The position numbers and the translations under genes are program-made. A model generated the notes under the pieces. That model worked only from the letters and a program-made list of their open reading frames with translations, did not search any database and was not told where the DNA came from. DNA of 64,000 nt from CAVZVZ01 sp963778895 (GTDB lineage Bacteria; Actinomycetota; Acidimicrobiia; Acidimicrobiales; Acidimicrobilacustridaceae), in NCBI GenBank assembly GCA_963778895.1, contig CAVZVZ010000005.1:496001-560000 (forward strand), in the 5' to 3' direction. Shown here in pieces: positions 37,711 through 47,369 of this stretch. Position 1 is the stretch's first letter. The number at the start of each line of letters is the position of its first letter.

Positions 37711-38439
37711 CTAGCAGGCGCCGCCCCACGGGCTCTTGCCGAGCCAGCGGTAGAGGACCAGGGCCAGGTAGTCCTGATCGGAAGGCGAGGCCTGGTTCGG
37801 CGGCACGCCCACGAGGTCGGAGCGACCGGCGTGCTGTGCGGCCAAGTCCCACGTGCTTCGAGTCATTTGATAGGCGCCGTACCAGAGCCCGTTGGACGAG
37901 ACGACCGAGTAGTTGCCGCCGGACTCGCGCTGGCGGACGCACGCCAGGAACGACGCCTCGGCGGCGGTCGCGCCCGATCCCGCGGGCGGCGCCGCGACCG
38001 GCGGTGCCGGCTTGGCCGCCGCGACCGGGGCCGGAGCAGCCTGGGCGACGGGCTTGGGTGCCGTGGTGGTCGTGGTCGATTTGGGCTTGGTCGTGGTGGT
38101 CGTGGTCGATTTGGGCTTGGCCGTGGTGCTGGTGGCGTGGGCCGACGACGTGCTGGGACGCGATCGCAGTGGTGGACGGCTGCGTGGCGCTGGTGGTCGC
38201 TTCGCTGGCCGCAGCGCTGGATCGGTGTCGGCGGCCACGAAGACCGTGTCCTGCGCCTGCGCGTTCGGCAGCACCGCGGCAACGAGCGCCGGCAGCAGGA
38301 TCGCACCGAGCAGGCACAAGAAGAGGGTGCGGCGTTTGCTCTGCGCCGCGACGGCCGGAGCCGTCGCCGTGACCGTGGCGGTCACGATGACGTCCGCGTT
38401 CCCTCGATCTGGTGAAGATGCTCGTAATTGGTCGCGCAT
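37711..38439 (-). CDS. Resuscitation-promoting factor (Rpf) domain protein
   Basis: A 242-residue secreted or membrane-anchored muralytic enzyme. A transmembrane/signal segment ('TLFLCLLGAILLPALVAAVL') at about residues 38-57 is followed by a low-complexity linker with two tandem KPKSTTTTT units (about 108-128) and Ala/Pro repeats. The C-terminal Rpf domain has the catalytic Glu172 in 'ACVRQRESGGNYSVV', then 'NGLWYGAYQMTRSTWDL', and a second Cys at the last residue ('WGGAC') able to pair with Cys167. Rpf cleaves peptidoglycan and wakes dormant cells. A possible structured leader lies directly upstream (38443-38520). Confidence 0.93.
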   Translation of the reverse strand: MRDQLRASSPDRGNADVIVTATVTATAPAVAAQSKRRTLFLCLLGAILLPALVAAVLPNAQAQDTVFVAADTDPALRPAKRPPAPRSRPPLRSRPSTSSAHATSTTAKPKSTTTTTTKPKSTTTTTAPKPVAQAAPAPVAAAKPAPPVAAPPAGSGATAAEASFLACVRQRESGGNYSVVSSNGLWYGAYQMTRSTWDLAAQHAGRSDLVGVPPNQASPSDQDYLALVLYRWLGKSPWGGAC

Positions 38440-38442
38440 AGA

Positions 38443-38520
38443 TGCGAAAGCCCCTACTCCTGAGGCGCCCGAAGGCTCCGCGGAACCTAGGACGGTCGTA
38501 ACGGAATCGCAACTTTCGCA
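38443..38520 (-). promoter_or_regulatory. Candidate structured 5' leader of rpf
   Basis: Read on the rpf strand, TGCGAAAG (38520-38513) is perfectly complementary to CTTTCGCA (38450-38443), closing a 78-nt element that ends three bases before the rpf ATG. Inside, GGTTC-CGCG-GAGCC forms a hairpin, and a GGAG segment that could serve as the ribosome binding site lies within the element. rpf genes of actinobacteria often carry c-di-AMP (ydaO) riboswitches. I do not see that class's conserved cores clearly, so class assignment is open. Confidence 0.35.
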
Positions 38521-38608
38521 ACCCGCCTGTGACGAACGTCAACGGTCAGTCACAAATGCACGAGCTTCCGCAACGCGAAGGGGCAGGTGAGAGCCCTTGA
38601 CAGGGCGC

Positions 38609-39358
38609 TCAGGCCAGGCGGTAGAAGGCCTCGGCATTCGCCCAGCTGGCGTCGGCCACGTCGGCGACGGGCACGCCGCGCGCGGCGGCCACGGCCTCGC
38701 CCACCAGGGTCACCAGGGCCGGGCGATTGGGCTGGCCGCGGTGCGGAACGGGCGTCAGGTAGGGCGAATCGGTCTCGACCAAGAACCGATCGATGGGACA
38801 GATCACGGCCGCGGCGCGCACGTCGTCGGCCTTGGGAAACGTGACGATGCCGCTGAACGAGAGCGACGCTCCGATTTCGAGGCGCGCGACGCGCTTCGAG
38901 CTCACCACCGGTGAAGCAATGGAACACGGTGTGCGCGGGCGCGCCTTCGGACTCCAAGATCGCGAACGTGTCATCCCACGCCTCGCGGGTGTGGATCACG
39001 AGGGGCAAGGACCGCTCGTGAGCGAGCCCGATCTGCGCCGCGAACACGTCGCGTTGCACTGGTCGAGGTGAGTGGTCGTAGTGGTAGTCGAGCCCGCACT
39101 CCCCCACGGCCACCACTTCGGGCTCGTCGAGCATCTCCGACGATGCCGTCCACGCCTTCGATTGCGTCGTGGGGGTGCAGACCGACGGTGGCCCACACGT
39201 TCTCGTGGGCTCGAGCCACCCGAATGGCCTCGCGGCTCTGCTCGGCGTCGGTGCCGACCACGACGAGCCGCTCGACCCCGGCCGCCGCCGCCTCGGCGAC
39301 CGCCTCGGTCGGCTTCGGGACCGGGGACGAGATGGCAGTGGTTGTCGGTCCAGCGCAC
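38609..39358 (-). CDS. tatD: TatD family metal-dependent deoxyribonuclease, three +1 frameshifts
   Basis: TIM-barrel metallohydrolase of about 248 residues. 'RWTDNHCHL' holds the metal-binding HxH. Then 'VGTDAEQSREAIRVARAHEN', 'WATVGLHPHDAIEGVDGIV', 'VAVGECGLDYHYDHSPRPVQ' (Glu ligand), 'LPLVIHTREAWDDTFAILES', 'VFHCFTGGELEARR' and 'FLVETDSPYLTPVPHRGQPN' complete the set. The frame breaks near 39345, 39140 and 38893; in each case one extra G or C restores the conserved sequence. It starts 11 bases after metG. TatD proteins act as 3'-5' exonucleases or D-aminoacyl-tRNA deacylases. Confidence 0.88.
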
Positions 39359-39369
39359 GGTCGGCCCGC

Positions 39370-40947
<1,578 letters not shown>

Positions 40948-41063
40948 TCAGCGGCGAACGGCGGTGAGGCGGAGGGCCCGAAGGCGGTGACGTGACGGTG
41001 ACGCGACTCAGCCGCGGCGGGCCCTCGAAGGCCCGGGCATTCGCGTGCTGGTTTCTGCGTGCG

Positions 41064-41417
41064 TCACGAACTACAGGCTACCGAGCCGACCGCGCTCGGC
41101 CGCCGAGGTTTGCCGCCAGGTTGGGCCCGGCGCCAGGGCCGGACGATCAGACGGCTGGCCCAGGGCGCGCCCGGCACGTACACGAAGGTGACCCATTGCT
41201 CGGACGGATCGCCCTCGTCCGGGCGGAACTCGACCACGGCGTCCTTGTCCGGCGCCGCTTCGAACACGTCTCGCATCGCCAGCGAGCTGGCCTGCAACAG
41301 CGCACCCGCCAGACGAGGTCGACGGGCTTCGATCACCCGGGCCGGCGGCGGCTCGCCGACCGCACGGTCGAGCGCGGCGATCGTGCGGTCGTCGTACAGC
41401 TCCTCCAGCTCGGCCAC
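41064..41417 (-). CDS. Hypothetical protein, 117 residues
   Basis: A soluble protein beginning 'MAELEELYDDRTIAALDRAV', then 'LAGALLQASSLAMRDVFEAA', 'DAVVEFRPDEGDPSEQWVTF' and 'VYVPGAPWASRLIVRPWRR'. The even composition and third-position GC suggest a real gene. No domain is recognised. It is divergent from the membrane-protein gene at 41475, with 57 bp between starts. Confidence 0.6.
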   Translation of the reverse strand: MAELEELYDDRTIAALDRAVGEPPPARVIEARRPRLAGALLQASSLAMRDVFEAAPDKDAVVEFRPDEGDPSEQWVTFVYVPGAPWASRLIVRPWRRAQPGGKPRRPSAVGSVACSS

Positions 41418-41474
41418 GCTCCAACGCTAACGCCCCGGTTACCCATCGCCCGGTTCGTGGGCGAAACTGACGGC

Positions 41475-41995
41475 GTGACGGTGACCGACCAAGCGGCCGG
41501 CGAGGCGCCGAAGAAACGTCGCCGGCGCCGATGGCTCGCGGCCGCCGCCGCGGTCGTGCTCGTCGTGGTCGCCTTCTTCGGGATCACCGGCGCCACCGGC
41601 CTCGCCGGGCCCGGCTGGACACATCGCTACAAGTACAGCGAGCTCGGTCATCTCGCCGCCGCGGTCAACAACGACGCCGGCGATCTCCGCACGGCCGACG
41701 ATTGCTGGCGCACGACGCCGAGCAAGGACGACGCCAAGCGCGACCCGAATGGACCGCTCCGCGAGATCGCCCGTACCGACTACGTCCGCAGCCGCGTCGT
41801 CATCCGCGGCTACGCGAGCCAGTCCGGCAGGATCGATGCCAACACGCAACGCGCGATCATCGACACTTGAACACCTTGTTCGCCGACCATCCCGAGTTCT
41901 CGTGGGCGATGGTCGACATCGAGCCGTCACCCGACGGTTGGTCGCCGCTGGTGTCCTGCAAGCTCGTGACGCGAGGCTGGATCACCGGCTTCTAG
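41475..41995 (+). CDS. Single-pass membrane protein, function unknown, frameshifted near its end
   Basis: About 173 residues: a Lys/Arg-rich cytoplasmic start ('APKKRRRRRWLAAAAAVVLV'), one transmembrane helix (about residues 18-40) and an outside domain containing 'YKYSELGHLAAAVNNDAGDL', 'DYVRSRVVIRGYASQSGRID' and, in another frame after about 41868, 'LFADHPEFSWAMVDIEPSPD', 'CKLVTRGWITGF'. The break at ACACTTGAAC looks like one lost base. No family is recognised. Its stop overlaps the convergent rsmI stop. Confidence 0.6.
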
Positions 41996-42823
41996 GCCCG
42001 GGTGTCGCGAGGTCGTACACCCGACGCTCGGGCACGCCCGAGCAACTCGGCCACCGCGGCGACGGCATCCTTGGTCGACGAACCACCCGATCGCTCGTGC
42101 GCCAGCGCCGCTCGGATGGCTTCGTCGTCGGCGACTTCCAGCTCCGGAGCGCCCCCCAGCACCAGGACGTACTCGCCGCGGGGTTCGACTCGGCCACCCG
42201 GGCCATCGCTCCGGCGAGCGTGCCGCGCCACACCTCCTCGTGCAGCTTGGTGAGCTCACGCACCAACGCGACCGGACGATCGTCGCCGCACGCCTGCGCC
42301 AGGTCGGCCAGGGTCGCCGCGACTCGGTGCGGGGCCTCGTACAACACGACCGTGCGTTGTTCGTCGGCCAACGCCCGCAAGCGCACCGACCGGCCCGAGC
42401 CCTTCCGCGGCAGGAATCCTTCGTACACGAACCGTCCCGCCGGCAGGCCGCTCACCACCAACGCCGACACCACCGCCGACGGGCCGGGTACGACTTCGAC
42501 CGTGAGACCCGCGTCGGCGACCGCGCGCACCAATCGTTCGCCGGGATCCGAGATGCCGGGCATACCGGCGTCGGTCACGACCGCGACCCGTTCGCCCGCC
42601 GCAACCCGATCGACCACCTCGCGTACGCGCGAGTCCTCGGTGTGATCGTTGACGACCAGCAGCGGTCGACGACCGATGCCGCTCAGCTCGAGCAACCGCC
42701 CCGTGCGGCGCGTGTCCTCACACGCGATGACGTCGGCCGAGGCCAACGCCTCACGAGCGCGGGGTGACAGATCGGCCAGGTTCCCGATCGGCGTACCGAC
42801 CAGCACCAACGCCCGCCGGTCAT
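41992..42823 (-). CDS. rsmI: 16S rRNA (cytidine1402-2'-O) methyltransferase RsmI, frameshifted
   Basis: Tetrapyrrole-methylase-fold enzyme of about 275 residues. Landmarks: 'LVLVGTPIGNLADLSPRARE', 'VIACEDTRRTGRLLELSGI', 'VVTDAGMPGISDPGERLVRA', 'VVPGPSAVVSALVVSGLPAG', 'YEGFLPRKGSGR' and 'VLYEAPHRVAATLADL'. After about 42190 the frame changes to 'PRGEYVLVLGGAPELEVADD'. The ATG at 42823 overlaps the DUF192 stop (ATGA), and using it requires removing one extra base near 42812, giving the usual 'MTGALVLVGTPIGN' start. Confidence 0.9.
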
Positions 42824-43164
42824 GGCCCGTCCCTAGCGCCACGGATCTCGAGCCGATCGGCAAGCTGCAGACCCCACGAGCCGAACGCACCGGCCTCGGC
42901 TTCGATCGCGGCGCGCGCTCGCCACACCGGCATCGACACCCGATTCGGTCGCATCGTCACCATCGTGAGCACGCGGCAGGTCGCGATCGACAAAGGCCAC
43001 GTCGATGGGAATCGCATACCGATCGTGTGCACCGATCGCGCCGGCCGCAGCAGCACCGCGCCGTCGACACCGTCTCGACCCAACAGTCCGTGCGTGCGCT
43101 CGCGCATGCCCTCGGCGATCTCGAGCGTCGCCAGCACCTTTCCTTCGCGAACCAACCAGGGCAC
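42820..43164 (-). CDS. DUF192 family protein, compensating frameshifts
   Basis: About 114 residues matching DUF192: 'WLVREGKVLATLEIAEGMRE', 'RTHGLLGRDGVDGAVLLRPA', 'RSVHTIGMRFP', then 'IDVAFVDRDL' in a neighbouring frame and back to 'VLTMVTMRPNRVSMPVWRAR', 'AAIEAEAGAFGSWGLQLADR'. Two small indels between about 42980 and 43020 cancel. The GTG at 43164 is preceded by GGAGG five bases upstream. Function unknown; the family is widespread and often secreted elsewhere, but no signal is seen here. Coupled to rsmI through ATGA. Confidence 0.8.
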   Translation of the reverse strand: MPWLVREGKVLATLEIAEGMRERTHGLLGRDGVDGAVLLRPARSVHTIGMRFPSTWPLSIATCRVLTMVTMRPNRVSMPVWRARAAIEAEAGAFGSWGLQLADRLEIRGARDGP

Positions 43165-43216
43165 CGCGTCCTCCGAAGCACCTGAGCCGACACATGGACA
43201 GCCATACAGTTGCCGA

Positions 43217-43709
43217 ATGCTGATCACCACCTCCATCGACCTGCCCGGATACGAAATCGTCGCCGTGCAGGGAGAGGTGTTCGGGCTCACCGTTCGCTCC
43301 CGCAACATCGGTGCCGGCTGCATGGCCGGCCTACGCTCGATCGGAGGCGGCGAGATCCCCGAGTTCACCCAACTCCTGGCCGCAGAGCCGGAACGAAGCC
43401 ATGGCCCGCATGGTGCAAGAGGCGCAGAACCGTGGGGCAAATGCCGTCATCGCCATGCGCTTCGACTCGGGTTCCATCGGCCAGTGGAGCGAGATCTGCG
43501 CCTACGGCACCGCGGTGTGGGTGCAGCCCGTCAGCGACTACGCCAAGCAACAGTTCGAGGCGATGCAGCAATCGGGCGAGCTACCTCACCAGCAGGAGTA
43601 CTCGCCCAACGTCAGCGAGTGGGCCACCCGACCACGGCCACCCGGCAGGCGCTCCGATCACAGGCTGAGCGCGTGGCACAGTGATCGAAAAACCGATCAT
43701 ATGATCTGA
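43217..43709 (+). CDS. YbjQ family protein (UPF0145), frameshifted
   Basis: About 125-160 residues. 'MLITTSIDLPGYEIVAVQGE', 'VFGLTVRSRNIGAGCMAGLR', 'SIGGGEIPEFTQLLA', then after a +1 shift near 43392 'RNEAMARMVQEAQNRGANAV', 'IAMRFDSGSIGQWSEICAYG', 'TAVWVQPV'. This is the pentameric heavy-metal-binding-like YbjQ fold. Residues after 'PHQQEYSPNVSE' look unstructured and the true stop may be earlier. It is divergent from the DUF192 gene. Confidence 0.8.
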
Positions 43710-43720
43710 TTTACGATCAT
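43682..43720. promoter_or_regulatory. Candidate operator/promoter of the nucleotidyltransferase-HEPN module
   Basis: An AT-rich stretch with a perfect 12-bp palindrome GATCATATGATC at 43695-43706, flanked by TGATC at 43682-43686 and another GATCAT at 43715-43720. A possible -10 TACTAT lies at 43730-43735, nine bases before the ATG at 43744, so transcripts may be leaderless. Repeated half-sites upstream of a gene with its own winged helix suggest autoregulation. Confidence 0.5.
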
Positions 43721-43743
43721 CAGGCGCGGTACTATGACCAGGC

Positions 43744-44351
43744 ATGGACCTGGGCGCACCCGTTCTCGACGTGGCTCCGGCGGTTCGCGGCGCACTACTC
43801 CAGGCCCTCGCACGCCTCGAACAGCCGGTTACCAGGCGACAGCTCGCGGCTGCCGCTGAGGTCGCGCCCGGCCATGCGAGTGCGGTTATCGAGGAGCTCA
43901 TTCAGACCGGTCTCGTGAACGAGACGGTGGCCGGCCGATCTTCGATGGTCGAACTGAATCGGAACCACCTCGCGGCCGGACCCGGTCCTGGCTCTGGCCG
44001 GTCTGCGTGGCGAGCTCATCCGCCGCCTTCGCGAGCGGCTGTCGGCCTGGCCCGATCTGCTCGGCGCTTGGCTCTTCGGTTCGGTAGCCCGCGGGGACGC
44101 CGATCGTGACTCCGACGTCGATCTGCTGATCGTGGCCCAAGACCTTCGGTCGACCGATCTCCACGCCCGCCTTGCGCAGCTCCACTCCGACGTTCGCTCC
44201 TGGACGGGGAACGACCTTCAGCTTGTCGAGCACACCCCCGCGTCGATGGCGGAAGCTCCTCCGAGGCAAGAACCCGCTCGTCCCGCAGATCCGGCTCGAC
44301 GGGATCGCGCTCACGACCGGCGCGGGTTCGCTACTGGAGCGTCACCGGTGA
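43744..44351 (+). CDS. Winged-helix/minimal nucleotidyltransferase fusion (MNT, putative antitoxin), two frameshifts
   Basis: About 200 residues. Residues 1-80 form a winged helix ('ALLQALARLEQPVTRRQLAA', 'APGHASAVIEELIQTGLVNE'). The rest is a MNT-type nucleotidyltransferase with 'GAWLFGSVARGDADRDSDVD' followed by 'LLIVAQDLRSTDLHARLAQL', matching GSxxxGxxxxxSDxDL. One extra base near 43983 and another near 44253 break the frame. With both removed, the end 'ALTTGAGSLLERHR' stops at 44351 and overlaps the next start by GTGA, which supports the reconstruction. MNT proteins usually neutralise a HEPN toxin, in the MntA-HepT case by AMPylation. Confidence 0.78.
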
Positions 44352-44735
44352 GTCGGGCCAAGGGTTCCCGCAAGCGGTGCGACGCGAGGCAGGCACGGCA
44401 GCGCCTCGTGGACGCTCGCCAGTTCCTCGAGGCTGCGGAGCTGCTCGACGCACCGGACGTGGTCGCGAACAAATGCGATCCATGCCGCGATCGCTGCGGC
44501 GGATGCGATCACGTGTCACGCGCTCGGTGAACGGTCGAGCGACGGCAGCCACCTCGCCGCGGTCGATCTGCTTCGTCAGGTGGACAAGAGCCTCGCGACC
44601 ACGCTGAAACGAGCGCTCGACCGAAAGACCCAGGCGGCCTACGAGAGCGGCGACATCACTCGGGCCCAGGCCGCCAGCTGCGTCCGATGGGCCCAACAGC
44701 TCCTCCAGGCGGCGGAGACTCGGTTCGAGAACTGA
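44348..44735 (+). CDS. HEPN domain protein (putative RNase toxin), one frameshift
   Basis: About 128 residues, all helical: 'ARQRLVDARQFLEAAELLDA', then after a +1 shift near 44470 'NAIHAAIAAADAITCHALGE', 'RSSDGSHLAAVDLLRQVDKS' and 'RKTQAAYESGDITRAQAASC'. The segment R-SSDGS-H is an RX5H motif, within the RX4-6H of HEPN ribonucleases. The Tyr two residues after His, which is AMPylated in HepT, is absent (H-L-A). It overlaps the MNT gene (GTGA), the usual two-gene layout, and together they resemble an MNT/HEPN toxin-antitoxin module. Confidence 0.78.
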
Positions 44736-44764
44736 GGCGACGCAGACGCTTGCGCGACCTCAGT
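44731..44764. terminator. Candidate bidirectional hairpin terminator
   Basis: ACTGAGG (44731-44737) and CCTCAGT (44758-44764) form a 7-bp stem around a 20-nt GC-rich loop. The stem spans the HEPN stop codon and the stop of the convergent gene. There is no U-tract on either side, so efficiency is uncertain. Confidence 0.35.
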
Positions 44765-44897
44765 CGTCAGCAATGAGCTTCGGTTCGTAGGAGAACCGCA
44801 AGCGCTCGAACTCCTCTTCCGTCATCCCTTCGGGCAGGATGAAATCCACGAGTCCGCAGACCTCACAGATGAGGTGAGCGGTCGATGTCACCACCAT
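44760..44897 (-). CDS. Small hypothetical protein with a CxxC motif
   Basis: From the ATG at 44897 about 45 residues: 'TAHLICEVCGLVDFILPEGM', 'EEEFERLRFSYEPKLIADD'. The CEVC pair could be half of a zinc ribbon. An upstream stretch in another frame ('GTICHELGAPLDGGD') has further Cys/His and may belong to the same gene across an indel near 44890, which would give two metal-binding halves. Unrecognised family. Confidence 0.4.
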   Translation of the reverse strand: MVVTSTAHLICEVCGLVDFILPEGMTEEEFERLRFSYEPKLIADD

Positions 44898-44964
44898 CGA
44901 GTGGAGCGCCGAGCTCGTGGCAGATCGTTCCCACGAGCACCCCGAAGGACGCGACGGCTGCGGG

Positions 44965-45422
44965 TCAGCGAGCACCCAGCTTGCCGCCGATCCATTGCCA
45001 GACCTCATCGCCTCGAACCGTCCAGACGTATGGAGGAAGGGCGACGCCGTCCGGAATGGGCAGCAAGTGCGCCCATGGTTCGTGAGGCCAGTCGCCCGTT
45101 CTGCGGTAGTCGGCGAGGGCGGATCTCCAGCGATCCCACCGAGCGTCGTCATCCTCGGCATCAAAGATCCCGACACCGAACATCGCAACGGGCGCAGGCT
45201 CGCTTCCCGCAAGAATCCTGCGATCCACGCTCTGGCCAAATCGGTTGCATCGGTGACCTCCGATAGCGAGAAGTAGGTTGACTCACCCGTGTCTGGGTCG
45301 ACCGCCCTCATGCGGCCCTGATGAGTGTGTGGGTTTCCGTCGATGAGCCAGGCCGACGAGCTGCCGGCGATGCGTATCCGCAGTGACTTCTCGTCGCCCT
45401 GCATCGCGTTCAAGTTACTCAC
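44965..45422 (-). CDS. Hypothetical protein, frameshifted
   Basis: About 150 residues if one indel near 45208 is corrected: 'SLRIRIAGSSSAWLIDGNPH', 'DPDTGESTYFSLSEVTDATD', 'LARAWIAGFLREA', then 'APVAMFGVGIFDAEDDDARW', 'DRWRSALADYRRTGDWPHEP', 'WTVRGDEVWQWIGGKLGAR'. No known domain. The GTG at 45422 overlaps the ychF stop (GTGA); an ATG at 45404 is the alternative. Lower gene-order conservation here suggests accessory DNA between rsmI and ychF. Confidence 0.5.
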
Positions 45423-46495
45423 ACGTTGAAGCGGATCTCCATGACGTCACCGTCGGCGACCTCGTAGTCCTTGCCCTCGACGCGCAGCTTGCCGACCTCG
45501 CGCGCCTTCGACCACGAACCGATCTCCAGCAGCTCGTCCCAGTGGATCACCTCGGCCCGGATGAATCCGCGCTCGAAGTCCGTGTGGATGACGCCCGCAC
45601 ACTGCGGTGCCTTCCAGCCGGCGCGGAATGTCCAGGCACGCGACTCCTTCTCCCCCGTCGTGAAGAACGTGCGCAGACCCAACAGGTGGTAGGCGGCGCG
45701 CACGAACCGCGGCAGCGCACCGTCACCCAGGCCCAGCGCCTCGAGCATCTCGGCCCGCTCGTCGGCATCGAGTTGCGCGGCCTCGGCCTCGAGCTGCACG
45801 CACGCGCCGACGACCTCGCCGAAACCTCCGAGCTCGGCCTCGACCGGCGCCACGATCTCGTCGGTGCGATCGAGGTCGCCCTCGCTCACGTTCACGATGG
45901 CGAGCACCGGCTTGTTCGTCAGCAGGAAGTACGGACGCAGCAACTCGCGCTGCTTTGGGTCGAGCCGCTGCGATAGATCGGCACGACCTTCGGCCAGCAC
46001 CGCATGGGCAGCGTCGAGCGCGACCACTTCGTCGGCGATCGACTTGTCCTGCTTGGCCGCCTTGCGGCGCCGCTCGCGCTGACTCTCGACCGCCTCGAGG
46101 TCGGCCAAGCTGAGCTCGATCTCGAGCACGCGCAGGTGGTCGAGTGGATCGGTCGGACCAGGCACGTCGGCGTCGTCGAACGCTCGGAGCACGAAGACGA
46201 TGGCGTCGACCTCGCGGATGCCACCGAGGAAGCGGTTGCCCAATCCCTCACCCTGGCTGGCGCCCTCGACCAGACCGCCGATGTCCATGAACTGCACGGT
46301 CGCGGGCACGACGTTCTTCGAACTGCTCATCGCCGCCAGTCGATCGAGCCGTTCGTCGGCCACCTTGGCCACACCCACATTGGGGTCGGTGGTGGCGAAG
46401 GCATAGGGCGCCGCCAGCGCGCTCCCGCCGGACAACGCGTTGTACAGCGATGACTTGCCGGCGTTGGGCAGCCCTACGAACCCGAATCGTTCCAC
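45419..46495 (-). CDS. ychF: Redox-regulated ATPase YchF
   Basis: A 358-residue OLA1/YchF P-loop protein that hydrolyses ATP rather than GTP. P-loop 'VGLPNAGKSSLYNALSGGSA', 'ANDP'-like block 'YAFATTDPNVGVAKV', 'QFMDIGGLVEGASQGEGLGN', 'REVDAIVFVLRAFDDADVPG', 'NKPVLAIVNVSEGDL', and the C-terminal TGS domain 'RAWTFRAGWKAPQCAGVIHT' ending in 'EVADGDVMEIRFNV'. It binds ribosomes and takes part in stress responses. Full length and undamaged, unlike its neighbours. Confidence 0.97.
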   Translation of the reverse strand: MERFGFVGLPNAGKSSLYNALSGGSALAAPYAFATTDPNVGVAKVADERLDRLAAMSSSKNVVPATVQFMDIGGLVEGASQGEGLGNRFLGGIREVDAIVFVLRAFDDADVPGPTDPLDHLRVLEIELSLADLEAVESQRERRRKAAKQDKSIADEVVALDAAHAVLAEGRADLSQRLDPKQRELLRPYFLLTNKPVLAIVNVSEGDLDRTDEIVAPVEAELGGFGEVVGACVQLEAEAAQLDADERAEMLEALGLGDGALPRFVRAAYHLLGLRTFFTTGEKESRAWTFRAGWKAPQCAGVIHTDFERGFIRAEVIHWDELLEIGSWSKAREVGKLRVEGKDYEVADGDVMEIRFNV

Positions 46496-46531
46496 CGGCT
46501 CAGGCTAGCTTGGTCTGCGTCGGCCGATGCC

Positions 46532-47307
46532 TCAGCGCTGTCCGTAGAACAGGATGCGTCGGAACAGGAAGGTGTAGGGCGACATCGCCGGCCGGATCGC
46601 CGAGTTCGGCCAGCAGCTCGGTGCGATATTGCGCCAGGAACGTCTCGTACTTCGCCTCGCCCAGGTCCTTGCGGTACTGCGTGAGCAGCGTGCCCTTGAC
46701 CCATTCGATGACGCTCGCCGTATCGGGCAGGCGGTGCACGTACACCTGCATCCGCGCGTTGATCTCGTCGAAACCGAGGGTGTCGAGCAGTCCGGCGTAC
46801 TCCTCCGGCGTCAGGATGGCCTCGAACCGCGCCACCGGATCCATGCCGAACTCCTGACCGATGCGGTCGGCCACGGTGTGCGGTGGGGTGCTCGAAGTTC
46901 GCCGGCACCTGCACCGCGAGCTGCCCCTGCGGCGTCAGCTGGTCGCGCAACCGCTCGATCAGCGCAGGATGATCCGGCGCCCATTGCAGGCTCGCATTGG
47001 CGAACACCACGTCGACCGGTTCGGTCGCCGTCCACGACGCCAGGTCACCCTGCTCGAACCGCACGCCGTTGCCGGCGTGGGCCGCGGCCTTCTCGAGCAT
47101 GTTGGCCGAGCTGTCGATGCCGACGGTCTCGACGGCGTGCACATGACGATGCAGCTCGGCGGTGAGCTCACCGGAACCGCAGCCGAGGTCGACGACCCGG
47201 CCGCTCGGCACGGGCTTCACCATGGCGAGGAGGTCGTCGAACGGCTGGCGGCGCTCGGCCTGGAAGCGGTGGTAGGTCGCGGGATCCCATGTGTCTGTCG
47301 TAGCCAT
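46532..47307 (-). CDS. Trans-aconitate 2-methyltransferase-like SAM methyltransferase, two frameshifts
   Basis: About 257 residues of the Tam family. 'DTWDPATYHRFQAERRQPFD', SAM motif 'RVVDLGCGSGELTAELHRHV', 'VGIDSSANMLEKAAAHAG', 'VDVVFANASLQWAPDHPALI', then after a shift near 46880 'QEFGMDPVARFEAILTPEEY' and 'VIEWVKGTLLTQYRKDLG'. A second shift near 46585 restores the family's end 'SPYTFLFRRILFYGQR' with stop at 46532. It methylates trans-aconitate or a related acid, relieving aconitase inhibition, if it behaves like Tam. Confidence 0.83.
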
Positions 47308-47369
47308 GCATACAAGTCTAATACAAGTTGAGGCAGGAGCCAACCACGAAAACGGGCAGAATCCGGGAG

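Noticed and set aside
37990..38150. Thr/Lys/Pro-rich repeats in rpf considered as a tandem DNA repeat or CRISPR-like array
   Set aside because: The repeat is in frame and encodes the low-complexity wall-spanning linker common in Rpf proteins; there are no spacers.
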